Positions 1 through 7,269 of a DNA stretch of 17,274 nt are shown one piece after another. The translations under genes and the position numbers were made by a program. Numbering within the stretch: the stretch's first letter is position 1; every line of letters begins with the position of its first letter. Below the pieces are notes generated by a model that was given only the letters and a program-made list of their open reading frames with translations, ran no database searches and was not told where the DNA came from. Origin of the DNA: Solirubrobacterales bacterium (GTDB taxonomy: Bacteria; Actinomycetota; Thermoleophilia; Solirubrobacterales; Solirubrobacteraceae); assembly GCA_003134675.1 (NCBI GenBank), contig PLBZ01000066.1, positions 1 to 17,274 of the forward strand, given 5' to 3'.

Positions 1-743
1 ACCCCGTCGACGATCACGTCGTAACCCTCGATGATCTCGATGATGTTCGACGCGTCGATCCGAACCGGATACTTGACGACATTTACGTCGGGGTTGAGCG
101 CTCTGATCGACTCCTCGGCTGAGTCGACCTTTGGCACGCCGATGCGATCGGTGCTGTGGATTACCTGGCGCTGGAGGTTTGAGAGGTCAACGACATCGTC
201 GTCGACGATCCCAAGCGTGCCGACGCCAGCCGCTGCCAGATAGAGCGCGGTGGGTGAGCCGAGGCCGCCAGCGCCGAGCAGCAGCACCTTGGCGTCGAGC
301 AGCTTCTGCTGGCCCTCGGCGCCGATCTCCGGAATCAGCGTGTGGCGTGAGTAGCGCTCGCGCTGCTCGGGGGTGAGCGTGCGCGGCGTCTTGACCTCGT
401 AGCCGCGATCCTTCCACAGCGTAATTCCACCTGTCATCGAGGAGACGTTCGTATAGCCGAGGTCCTCGGTCAGGGTGCGCGCGGCATAGGCCGAGCGATT
501 GCCCGAAGCGCAATAGACAATTACGTGCGCGGAGCGGTCCGGCACAACGCCCTCAATACGCGACTCGAGGTAGCCACGTGGGATGTGGAGGGCGCCGGGG
601 AGATGGCCCGCGGCGACCTCGTCAGTCTCGCGCACATCGACGATCGCCACGCCCTCCTCGATCAGCTCGTGCACCTCGGACGGATCGACCTCATCGATCT
701 GGCTCTTTACTTGGCGGAGAAGCTCGGCTCCGGAGGGACTCAT
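1..743 (-). CDS. Rhodanese-ThiF/MoeB sulfur-carrier adenylyltransferase (C-terminus beyond window)
   Basis: This is the first 247 residues of a sulfur-activation protein; the rest lies beyond the left edge. Residues about 15-118 form a rhodanese domain with active-site C78 in the loop CASGNRS. Residues about 122-247 begin an E1-like ThiF/MoeB domain, with nucleotide loop GAGGLGS (157-163) and the family motif DDDVVDLSNLQRQ (181-193). The family adenylates the C-terminal glycine of a ubiquitin-like carrier (MoaD or ThiS), and the rhodanese supplies persulfide sulfur. The start is supported by AGGAG 8 bases upstream. The domain order is the reverse of the usual MoeZ layout, where the rhodanese is C-terminal. 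Which carrier it serves cannot be told here, because the catalytic-cysteine and zinc region is missing. It diverges from the SCO1 gene. The family call is firm; the pathway (molybdopterin, thiamine or cysteine) is open. Confidence 0.9.
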   Translation of the reverse strand, partial: MSPSGAELLRQVKSQIDEVDPSEVHELIEEGVAIVDVRETDEVAAGHLPGALHIPRGYLESRIEGVVPDRSAHVIVYCASGNRSAYAARTLTEDLGYTNVSSMTGGITLWKDRGYEVKTPRTLTPEQRERYSRHTLIPEIGAEGQQKLLDAKVLLLGAGGLGSPTALYLAAAGVGTLGIVDDDVVDLSNLQRQVIHSTDRIGVPKVDSAEESIRALNPDVNVVKYPVRIDASNIIEIIEGYDVIVDG

Positions 744-786
744 CTCGAAACTCCTAAACCACGGTCGGGATTCGGTAACTTCATAA

Positions 787-792
787 AGTATA
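787..792 (-). promoter_or_regulatory. Candidate -10 element (TATACT) for the rhodanese-ThiF gene
   Basis: On the minus strand TATACT lies 43 bases before the ATG at 743, which leaves room for a leader of roughly 37 bases carrying the AGGAG ribosome site. No convincing -35 is visible at 16-18 bases. The 109-base gap 744-852 holds this site and the SCO1 start signal and nothing else I can name. Confidence 0.4.
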
Positions 793-839
793 GCGGCATT
801 GCCCAGCCCTTAGAGTGCTCGGAAGGACCGCCTCTGCCC

Positions 840-845
840 TACTCT
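840..845 (+). promoter_or_regulatory. Candidate leaderless -10 element (TACTCT) for the SCO1 gene
   Basis: TACTCT ends 7 bases before the ATG at 853. That spacing puts transcription start at or next to the start codon. No Shine-Dalgarno lies at a usable distance; the nearest purine-rich stretch is about 25 bases away. The same arrangement recurs before three other genes in the window. No -35 is evident. Confidence 0.45.
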
Positions 846-852
846 GGCGACC

Positions 853-1503
853 ATGCCCGCACGCCGCGCCATCGCCCGGTCGAGGCTCGCCACCGTGCTG
901 TTGCTCACGCTCATGCTCGCCGCGACCCTCATGGGGTGCTCATCGGACTCCTCCTCGTCCTCCAGCCCCTCGGCATCGAGTGCCGGCGCTTCGGGCTTCG
1001 ACGGCGCGGCGCTTCCAAGGGAGGCCCCTGCACACGACTTCACACTCGCCGACCAGCACGGCCGGTCCGTCTCCCTGAGTCAATATCGCGGGCAGGTAAC
1101 AATCCTGACTTTCCTCTCCTCAACCTGCCGGCCAACCTGCCCGCTGATCGCCCAGCAGATCCGTGGGGCGCTCGACGAACTCGGCCACCCTGTCCCCGCG
1201 CTGATCGTGAGCGCCAACCCCGCCGCCGACACTCCTGCCAGCGTGCGCCGCTTCCTCCACGAAGCCACACTCACCGGGCGCATCAGGTATCTCGCCGGCA
1301 ACCGCGCCCAACTGCAACCGATCTGGCGCGCCTATGACATTGCCCCCGCCCTACTCGGCGACGCCAGCTCCCCTCACGCCGCGGCCGTCCTCTTGATCGA
1401 CCACGAAGGCCGAGAGCGAGACATCTTTCCCATCGAACAGCTAACCCCCGAAGCCCTCGCTCACGATATACGGAAGCTTGAACGGGATCCCGCCCGCCCC
1501 TGA
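853..1503 (+). CDS. SCO1/SenC family copper-binding lipoprotein
   Basis: This 216-residue extracytoplasmic lipoprotein has a thioredoxin fold. The N-terminus carries arginines, then a hydrophobic stretch (about 12-26) and a lipobox ending TLMGC, with C29 as the lipidated cysteine. A serine-rich linker follows (30-48). The SCO1 copper motif CxxxC is present as C92-RPT-C96, and the distal copper-ligand histidine fits H175 in SSPHAAAVLLID. The family delivers copper to the CuA site of cytochrome oxidase or acts in periplasmic thiol/copper balance. No oxidase gene is nearby, so the target is unknown. The gene ends 30 bases before the Rrf2 regulator and could be co-transcribed with it. The start at 853 gives a proper signal peptide; a GTG at 895 would lose the positively charged part. 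Confidence 0.88.
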   Translation: MPARRAIARSRLATVLLLTLMLAATLMGCSSDSSSSSSPSASSAGASGFDGAALPREAPAHDFTLADQHGRSVSLSQYRGQVTILTFLSSTCRPTCPLIAQQIRGALDELGHPVPALIVSANPAADTPASVRRFLHEATLTGRIRYLAGNRAQLQPIWRAYDIAPALLGDASSPHAAAVLLIDHEGRERDIFPIEQLTPEALAHDIRKLERDPARP

Positions 1504-1509
1504 TACCCT
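1478..1509 (+). promoter_or_regulatory. Candidate promoter for the Rrf2-suf operon
   Basis: A TTGAAC hexamer (1478-1483) and an extended -10 reading TGA-TACCCT (1501-1509) lie at the end of the SCO1 gene. The spacer is 20 bases, longer than ideal. Transcription would start near 1516, leaving a short leader with AGGA 9 bases before the ATG at 1534. An imperfect inverted repeat, TACC (1504-1507) and GGTA (1518-1521), overlaps the -10 and could be an operator for the Rrf2 protein. This is inference. Confidence 0.35.
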
Positions 1510-1533
1510 AGCTCCCAGGTAGGAAATGTTCAG

Positions 1534-2049
1534 ATGATGTTCTCAACCAAGGCCGAGTACGGCGTGCGCGTGATGGTAGAGCTGGCTCGGCGAGCCGGTG
1601 GGGTGGGCGGGGGTCCAGTTCCACTGGCGGAGATCGCCGCGCACGACGGGCTGCCGCTCGCCTATCTAGAGCACCTCGCCGCACGGCTGCGCAAGGCAGG
1701 GCTGATCGACTCACGACGCGGCTCGCGCGGCGGATACCTGCTCGCGCGCTCGCCCACGGAGATAACGATGGCCGAGGTCGTCGAGGCGCTGGAGGGGGCG
1801 ATCGCACCGATCGAGTGCATCTCCCAAGCCTCAGACGGTTCGATCGTCTGCTCGCGCGAGTCCGACCCCGCGCATGTCTGCCCCACCAAGCTGCTGTGGA
1901 CGCGAGTTCGGTTTGCGATCGTGCGCACGCTGCAGGAAACCACGCTCGCCGACCTCGTACTCAGTCCCGCACTTTTAGATCCAAGCACCCTGCCTCCCCG
2001 TACCGCATTGAAATCCATTGACCGCGAACCACTGACAACCGGAGCTTGA
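1534..2049 (+). CDS. Rrf2/IscR-family transcriptional regulator with three cysteines
   Basis: This 171-residue DNA-binding protein belongs to the Rrf2 family. The winged helix-turn-helix fills residues about 1-82, with the family hallmarks FSTKAEYGVRVMVEL at the start and the SRRGSRGGYLL wing (60-70). A cysteine cluster follows at C95, C106 and C116, the last in the sequence VCPTKLLW. In IscR-type proteins three cysteines at this place hold a [2Fe-2S] cluster, so this one probably senses Fe-S or redox state. The cysteine spacing (10 and 9 residues between) is wider than in E. coli IscR. The gene ends 9 bases before sufC, which makes it the likely operon regulator. AGGA 9 bases upstream supports the first of two tandem ATGs. 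The tail after about residue 145 has no recognisable motif. Confidence 0.88.
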   Translation: MMFSTKAEYGVRVMVELARRAGGVGGGPVPLAEIAAHDGLPLAYLEHLAARLRKAGLIDSRRGSRGGYLLARSPTEITMAEVVEALEGAIAPIECISQASDGSIVCSRESDPAHVCPTKLLWTRVRFAIVRTLQETTLADLVLSPALLDPSTLPPRTALKSIDREPLTTGA

Positions 2050-2058
2050 CCACAAAAC

Positions 2059-2814
2059 ATGGCCGACCTAGAGATCAGAGACCTGCATGTACGCATCGAG
2101 GAGCGCGAGATCCTCAGAGGCGTTGACCTGGACGTCTCGCGCGGGGAGGTACATGCGTTGATGGGCCCGAACGGCTCAGGCAAGTCAACGCTCGCCAACA
2201 CGCTGCTCGGCCACCCCTCGTATGAGATCACCGAGGGGTCGATCACCTTTAAGGGTCAGGACATCACCGAGTCAGAGCCGCACGAGCGGGCCAAGGCCGG
2301 CTTGTTCCTGGCCTTCCAGTACCCAGTCTCGATCCCGGGCGTGTCGGTCGCGAACTTCCTGCGCATGGCGATCAACGCCAAGCGCGAGGAACCGATCCAG
2401 GTGAAGGAGTTCCGCAGCCAGCTGCAACACGCGATCGATCTGCTCGACGTCGACAAAGCATTCACCTCGCGCCACCTCAACGACGGCTTCTCCGGTGGGG
2501 AGAAGAAGCGCGCGGAGATCCTGCAGATGGCGATGCTCGCCCCCGACGTGGCGATTCTCGACGAGACCGACTCGGGCCTCGACATTGATGCGCTGCGAAC
2601 CGTCGCCGAGGGCGTCCAGCGGTTGCACGAGGAGCAGGGGCTGGGTGCGCTAATAATCACCCATTACCAGCGCATCCTTCACTACATCAAGCCTCAGTTC
2701 GTACACATCCTGATGGACGGCCGGATCGTGCTGCAAGGGGGCGTCGAGCTGGTCGAACGTTTGGAGCGCGAGGGCTACGACCAGATCCGCCAGGAGGTCG
2801 GAGCCGGTGCCTGA
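2059..2814 (+). CDS. sufC: SUF system ABC-type ATPase SufC
   Basis: SufC is the 251-residue cytoplasmic ATPase of the SufBCD Fe-S scaffold complex, where ATP binding drives rearrangement of SufB-SufD. All ABC motifs are visible: Walker A GPNGSGKST (36-44), Q-loop Q87 in AFQYP, signature FSGGEKKR (144-151), Walker B VAILDE (164-169), D-loop SGLD (172-175) and the switch histidine H202. FSGGEKKR followed by EILQMAML is typical of SufC. The length is normal for the family. It is the first suf gene, 9 bases after the Rrf2 stop, and only a distant GGAG (2041-2044) precedes it, so its translation may be coupled to the regulator. Its end overlaps sufD by 8 bases. Confidence 0.97.
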   Translation: MADLEIRDLHVRIEEREILRGVDLDVSRGEVHALMGPNGSGKSTLANTLLGHPSYEITEGSITFKGQDITESEPHERAKAGLFLAFQYPVSIPGVSVANFLRMAINAKREEPIQVKEFRSQLQHAIDLLDVDKAFTSRHLNDGFSGGEKKRAEILQMAMLAPDVAILDETDSGLDIDALRTVAEGVQRLHEEQGLGALIITHYQRILHYIKPQFVHILMDGRIVLQGGVELVERLEREGYDQIRQEVGAGA

Positions 2815-4183
2815 GGTGGCGGTCAAGCCAGGCCGGCATCGCGAGGCAACGCTCTACCACGCACTGGCAGGAGTTGGCGCTGGCAATGGGCGCACGCTCG
2901 CGCAATTGCGCGAGGCTGCCTTGAAGACGTATGAGCTCTCTGAGCTGCCTGTGTGGCGACGCTCTGGGTTCTGGACCACCAGCCTGCAGAACCTCGACCT
3001 CGATGCCCTTCAGGACCACGCTCCCACTGATGCCGGCGAGCAACCGTCAGGCGGAGTGCCCGATGTCGTTCAGCGCACTCTCCCCGACCGGCCCCACGCC
3101 GGCAGGCTCGTGCAGAACGGCGGCGAGGTCGTCGAAGTCGAGCTCAATCCGGCTCTGGCGGCGCGCGGCGTGATCCTATGCTCGTTAGAGGATGCATTCC
3201 GCGACCACGGCGAGCTCGTGGGCCGCTGGTATTCGAAGCGCTTGACGATCGACCGCCACAAGCTGGAGGCCGCCAACGCGGCGTTCTGGACCGGCGGTGC
3301 CTTCCTGTATGTGCCGCCGGGTGTTGTGGTCCAGGAGCCCTTTGAGATCGTCTACGCGATCGACGGGCCCGGGGTTGCGCAGTACGCACGCACGCTTGTC
3401 CTGGGCGAGGAGACCAGTGACTTTCGCATACATGAGTACGGCCTGGGCGAGGATTTCTCTGACGGGCAAGCCCTACACGCAGGGGCCTTTGAGCTTTATC
3501 TGCAGGACGGAGCGCGCTGTCGGCTGGCGCATCTGCAGGACTGGGGTCGGGGCGAGGTATACGACGTCTCCACCCGCTTTGTCGGCGTGGGGCGCGACGC
3601 CTACTGCCACTGGCTGCCGGCGCTGCTGGGAGGCCATCTCGTGCGTCAGCATCTGGAGCTGGCGGTGTCGGAACCCGGCGGCGACATGGCCTTCAGGGGC
3701 CTATTCTTCACCGAGGAGCGCGAGCATCTGGACGTGTTCGCGGTCGACCTGCACGAGGCCGGGCCCTCCGGCGGCGATGTGCACTGGCGCGGAGCCGCGA
3801 CCGGTGAGAGCCGCGCCAGCTTTGAGGGGCTGATCCAGATCGACCCGGGCGCCCAGCAGACGCACACCTATCTGCAGATCCACTCGATGATGCTCTCACC
3901 GAAGGCACGTGTCGATTCGATTCCCTCGGTGCTCGTGTCCGCCGACGACGTCTCAGCCTCCCACGGTGGCACGGTCGGGGAGCTGGACGAGGCCGCGATC
4001 TTCTACATGCAGTCGCGCGGCCTGGACCGCCCAGCGGCGGTGCGTGTGATCGTCGAGGGCTTCTTCGAGCCACTGATCGCCGAGCTGGCCGACGAGGCGC
4101 TGGAGGAGATCGTACGCACGAAGATCGCCGGCAAGCTGGCGGCGGCGCGCGAGGATATCGAGGCGTATGCCACCAGTCGCTGA
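2807..4183 (+). CDS. sufD: Fe-S assembly scaffold subunit SufD
   Basis: This 458-residue member of the SufB/SufD family pairs with SufB and SufC to build Fe-S clusters. The N-terminal helical part (about 1-120) holds WRRSGFWTTSLQNLDL. The central beta-helix carries WTGGAFLYVPPGV (161-173). The conserved C-terminal block SASHGGTVGELDEAAIFYM (383-401) and SRG (403-405) includes H386, the likely counterpart of the cluster-assembly histidine of E. coli SufD. The SufB-type VQCDGL cysteine is absent, which fits SufD. The start is GTG, supported by a strong AGGAGG 9 bases upstream inside sufC. It overlaps sufC by 8 bases and sufS by 17 bases, so the three are probably translationally coupled. Confidence 0.95.
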   Translation: MPEVAVKPGRHREATLYHALAGVGAGNGRTLAQLREAALKTYELSELPVWRRSGFWTTSLQNLDLDALQDHAPTDAGEQPSGGVPDVVQRTLPDRPHAGRLVQNGGEVVEVELNPALAARGVILCSLEDAFRDHGELVGRWYSKRLTIDRHKLEAANAAFWTGGAFLYVPPGVVVQEPFEIVYAIDGPGVAQYARTLVLGEETSDFRIHEYGLGEDFSDGQALHAGAFELYLQDGARCRLAHLQDWGRGEVYDVSTRFVGVGRDAYCHWLPALLGGHLVRQHLELAVSEPGGDMAFRGLFFTEEREHLDVFAVDLHEAGPSGGDVHWRGAATGESRASFEGLIQIDPGAQQTHTYLQIHSMMLSPKARVDSIPSVLVSADDVSASHGGTVGELDEAAIFYMQSRGLDRPAAVRVIVEGFFEPLIAELADEALEEIVRTKIAGKLAAAREDIEAYATSR

Positions 4184-5405
4184 GAGCGCATTAGACGTAA
4201 AGGGCGACTTTCCGATCTTCGCGCGCCGGTTTGACGGGCGGCCGCTCGTGTACTTGGACTCGGGCTCGACTTCGCAGAAGCCGAAGGTCGTGATCGACGC
4301 GCTCGCGGGTCATCTGCGCAACCACAATGCGAACGTGCATCGAGGGGTGTACGCGCTGGCTCAGGAGGCCGATGCGGCGTACGACAGCGCACGTAGCCGA
4401 GTCGCTGCCTTCACGGGAGCGCAGCCGGAGACGACCATCTTCACGAAGAACGTGACCGAGGCGATCAACCTCGTCGCCTACGCCTGGGGTCGTGCGAACG
4501 TCGGGCCCGGCGACGCGGTGCTGATCACCCAGATGGAGCATCACGCGAACATCGTTCCGTGGCAGGTGCTGTGCCGCGAGCGCGGGGCGGAGCTGCGCTA
4601 TCTGGAAGTGGACGAGCGCGGTGAGCTATCGCTGGAGCAGCTCGACGTGGAGCTCGCGCGCGGCGACGTGCGGCTGGTGGCGGTGACGCACGTGTCGAAC
4701 GTGCTCGGAACGATCGTGCCGGTCGCGGAGATCGCCGCACGCGCACGCGCCGCGGGCGCGGTGTCTCTAGTGGACGGCGCTCAGGCAGTACCTCACATGG
4801 CGGTCGACGTTGAAGCGATCGGTGCCGACTTCTATGCGTGGACTGGCCACAAGGCGCTCGGGCCGATGGGGATCGGCGTGCTGCACGGCCGTCGCGAGAT
4901 ATTGGAGCGGATGGAGCCGTTCCTGACCGGCGGCGACATGATCTCTTCGGTCGACTTCCAGTCGGCCACATGGAACGAGCTTCCGTACAAGTTTGAGGCC
5001 GGCACGCCCCCTGTCGCCGAGGCCGTTGGGCTGGGCGCGGCGGTCGAGTACCTGGGGAGACTCGGAATGGATCGCGTGCGCGCGCACGAGCGCGCTTTGA
5101 CCGGATACATGCTGGAGCGTCTGGAAGATGTGCCCGGCCTGCGCGTCGCCGGAGCACCGGAGGCGGAGGCCCGCGGCGGATTGGCGTCGTTCACGATCGA
5201 GGGCATGCATCCCCACGACATCGCCGAGCTGGCCGACCGTGGCGGGGTGTGTATACGCGCGGGTCATCATTGCGCGCAGCCCTTGATGAGCTGCCTGGGG
5301 GTGAGCGCAACCGCGCGGGCAAGCATCGGCGTGTACAACGAGCCGGGTGACGTGGATGCGCTCGTGGACACACTGCTGGCCGGGCGCGAGGTGTTCGGGC
5401 TCTGA
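4167..5405 (+). CDS. sufS: Group II cysteine desulfurase SufS
   Basis: SufS (412 residues) is a PLP enzyme that takes sulfur from L-cysteine as a persulfide for cluster assembly. The cofactor lysine is K229 in AWTGHKALGPMGIGV. The catalytic cysteine is C369 in IRAGHHCAQPLM, on the short loop typical of group II enzymes. Other family marks are the PLP-stacking histidine H125 (TQMEHHANIVPW), D203 (VDGAQAVPH), FEAGT (276-280) and R384. The start overlaps the sufD end by 17 bases. No later start is possible without losing the conserved FPIFARRFDGRPLVYLDSG region. Its product needs an acceptor protein, and sufU follows after 5 bases. Confidence 0.97.
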   Translation: MPPVAESALDVKGDFPIFARRFDGRPLVYLDSGSTSQKPKVVIDALAGHLRNHNANVHRGVYALAQEADAAYDSARSRVAAFTGAQPETTIFTKNVTEAINLVAYAWGRANVGPGDAVLITQMEHHANIVPWQVLCRERGAELRYLEVDERGELSLEQLDVELARGDVRLVAVTHVSNVLGTIVPVAEIAARARAAGAVSLVDGAQAVPHMAVDVEAIGADFYAWTGHKALGPMGIGVLHGRREILERMEPFLTGGDMISSVDFQSATWNELPYKFEAGTPPVAEAVGLGAAVEYLGRLGMDRVRAHERALTGYMLERLEDVPGLRVAGAPEAEARGGLASFTIEGMHPHDIAELADRGGVCIRAGHHCAQPLMSCLGVSATARASIGVYNEPGDVDALVDTLLAGREVFGL

Positions 5406-5410
5406 GCACG

Positions 5411-5791
5411 ATGGACGACCTCTACCGCGATTACATCCTCGACCACTACAAGCAACCACGTAACTTTGGCGAGCTAGATCCCCACGACCTCGAGGCCATG
5501 GAGCACAACCCGCTGTGCGGCGACGAGCTGGGGGTGCACATCCGTGTGAAGGACGACCGCATCGAGGACCTGCGCTTCCACGGCCACGGCTGCGCGATCT
5601 CGCAGGCATCGGCGTCGATCGCCTCCGAGGAGCTGATTGGCATGGAGCTGGAGCAGGTCGGAAAGCTGGGCGCCGACTGGATGATCGAGCTGCTCGGCAT
5701 CCCAGTCTCCGCAACTCGTCGCAAGTGTGCGCTGTTGAACTTGAAAGTCGTGCGTAGCGCCGTCACCGGCGATCACGCCTGGCCCGCCTGA
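5411..5791 (+). CDS. sufU: SufU-type sulfurtransferase/scaffold, short form
   Basis: This 126-residue IscU-fold protein accepts persulfide sulfur from SufS. The ligand residues are C36 and D38 in NPLCGD, C61 in HGHGCAISQASASI, and C106 in TRRKCALL. In B. subtilis SufU the equivalent residues bind zinc and take up sulfur by ligand exchange. The last cysteine is preceded by lysine, as in SufU, not by the histidine of IscU. Only 44 residues separate C61 and C106, against about 61 in B. subtilis SufU, so the insertion that usually marks SufU seems largely absent. The protein is also shorter than the roughly 145 residues usual for SufU. It lies between sufS and sufB. No good ribosome site is visible, so coupling to sufS is likely. 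Confidence 0.9.
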   Translation: MDDLYRDYILDHYKQPRNFGELDPHDLEAMEHNPLCGDELGVHIRVKDDRIEDLRFHGHGCAISQASASIASEELIGMELEQVGKLGADWMIELLGIPVSATRRKCALLNLKVVRSAVTGDHAWPA

Positions 5792-5800
5792 TGCCCACGA

Positions 5801-5806
5801 TACAAT
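5801..5806 (+). promoter_or_regulatory. Candidate internal -10 element (TACAAT) before sufB
   Basis: The 64-base gap between sufU and sufB is the only sizeable gap in the operon. It contains TACAAT, close to the consensus -10, followed by a leader of roughly 40 bases with GAGGAG just before the sufB ATG. No clear -35 is present. It may give sufB extra transcription; this is inference. Confidence 0.3.
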
Positions 5807-5855
5807 TCCTACTTCAGAGCACAGGATTCGCAGAGCAACCGCAGCGAGGAGCCGT

Positions 5856-7256
5856 ATGGCCACGACAGATCGCACCAGGATCACCAAGCCCAGCCCGATC
5901 GTCGAGGACGAGCAGGGTCAGCTGCGCGCCCGCCAGGGCATCTCGCGCGAGGTAGTAAGCGAGCTGTCGAAGATCAAGGGCGAGCCCGCCTGGATGGCCG
6001 AGAAACGGATCAAGTCGCTGGAGATCTTCGAGCGCAAGCCGATCCCAACGTGGGGTCCTGACTTGGGCGGTCTGAACCTCGACGATCTCGTGCTCTACTC
6101 GCCGCCCACCGCTGGACGCTTTGACAGCTGGGACGATGTCCCCGCCGAGATGAAGCAGACCTACGAGGATCTCGGCATCCCGCAAGCCGAGCGCGAGCAC
6201 CTCGCCGGCGTCGTCGGCGTGTGGCGCCAGGAGCCGGTGTATGAGGGACTCAAGGAGGAGTACGCCAAGCAGGGCATCCTGTTCTGCTCGATGGACACGG
6301 CGGTTACCGAGTATCCGGAGCTGGTGCAGAAATACTTCATGAACAAGTGCGTGCCAGCGCAGGACAACAAGTTCTCAGCACTCCACGGCGCCGTGTGGTC
6401 GGGCGGAGCCTTCTGTTACATCCCCAAGGGCGTCAAGTGCGACCTGCCGCTGCAGTCCTACTTCCGCATGGAGGGCGCCGGTGAGGGCACCTTCGAGCAC
6501 ACGCTGATCGTCGCCGACGAGGGCTCCGAGGTGAATTACATAGAGGGCTGCACCGCACAGACCTACTCGGTCAACTCGATGCACTCCGCCGTCGTTGAGA
6601 TCTTCGTCCACGAGGGTGCCAAGGCGCGGTACACGACCGTGCAGAACTGGTCGAAGGACGTCTATAACCTCAACACCAAGCGCGCCGTCGTGGACGCCAA
6701 CGGCACCGTGGAGTGGGTCGGCGGCTCGATGGGCGCCAAGTACGTGATGCTCTATCCCGGCTCGTTCTTGATGGGCGAGGGCGCCCGCGCCGACCACCTG
6801 AACGTGGGCGTCGCCGGCAAAGGCGTGCACAAGGACACCGGCGCGAAGGTCGTGCATTTGGCGCCGAACACGACCTCGAACATCCTCGCCAAGTCGATCT
6901 CCAAGGACGGCGGCATCATGGGCTATCGAGGGCTGGTCAAGATGGGCGCCAACTCCCAGGGCTCGAAGGCGCGAGTGCAGTGCGACGGTCTGATGATGGA
7001 TGGTGAATCGCGCTCAGATACCTGGCCTGACATTCAGATCCAGAACCCCCACGTCACTGTCGCCCACGAGGCGACGGTCGGGCGTATCTCGGATGATCAG
7101 CTGTTCTACATGGGCTCGCGCGGCTTCACCGAGGACGAGGCCGCTGCGATGATCGTCAACGGCTTCATCGAGCCTGTCACCAAGGAGCTGCCGATGGAGT
7201 ACGCGGTCGAGCTCAACCGGCTGATTCAGCTGGAGATGGTCGGCTCCATCGGCTGA
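5856..7256 (+). CDS. sufB: Fe-S assembly scaffold subunit SufB
   Basis: SufB (466 residues) is the main scaffold on which the SUF system builds clusters with SufC and SufD. The N-terminal region carries the SufB-specific IKSLEIFERKPIPTWGPDL (52-70). The beta-helix holds WSGGAFCYIPKGVKCDLPLQ (181-200). The assembly cysteine is C376 in KARVQCDGLMMDGESRSDT. The pair H404-E405 in AHEATVGRISDDQLFYMGSR matches E. coli H433-E434, and the offset of 29 residues also maps C376 to E. coli C405. A GAGGAG ribosome site ends 4 bases before the ATG. It is the last of the five suf genes, and a thioredoxin-fold gene follows 13 bases after its stop. Confidence 0.97.
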   Translation: MATTDRTRITKPSPIVEDEQGQLRARQGISREVVSELSKIKGEPAWMAEKRIKSLEIFERKPIPTWGPDLGGLNLDDLVLYSPPTAGRFDSWDDVPAEMKQTYEDLGIPQAEREHLAGVVGVWRQEPVYEGLKEEYAKQGILFCSMDTAVTEYPELVQKYFMNKCVPAQDNKFSALHGAVWSGGAFCYIPKGVKCDLPLQSYFRMEGAGEGTFEHTLIVADEGSEVNYIEGCTAQTYSVNSMHSAVVEIFVHEGAKARYTTVQNWSKDVYNLNTKRAVVDANGTVEWVGGSMGAKYVMLYPGSFLMGEGARADHLNVGVAGKGVHKDTGAKVVHLAPNTTSNILAKSISKDGGIMGYRGLVKMGANSQGSKARVQCDGLMMDGESRSDTWPDIQIQNPHVTVAHEATVGRISDDQLFYMGSRGFTEDEAAAMIVNGFIEPVTKELPMEYAVELNRLIQLEMVGSIG

Positions 7257-7269
7257 GGCGCGCTCGAGC

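Noticed and set aside
525-1337. Open frame of 270 codons on the plus strand
   Set aside because: It lies opposite the rhodanese-ThiF gene and in a wrong frame of the SCO1 gene; the protein is Arg/Pro-rich with no motif, typical of GC-rich shadow frames.
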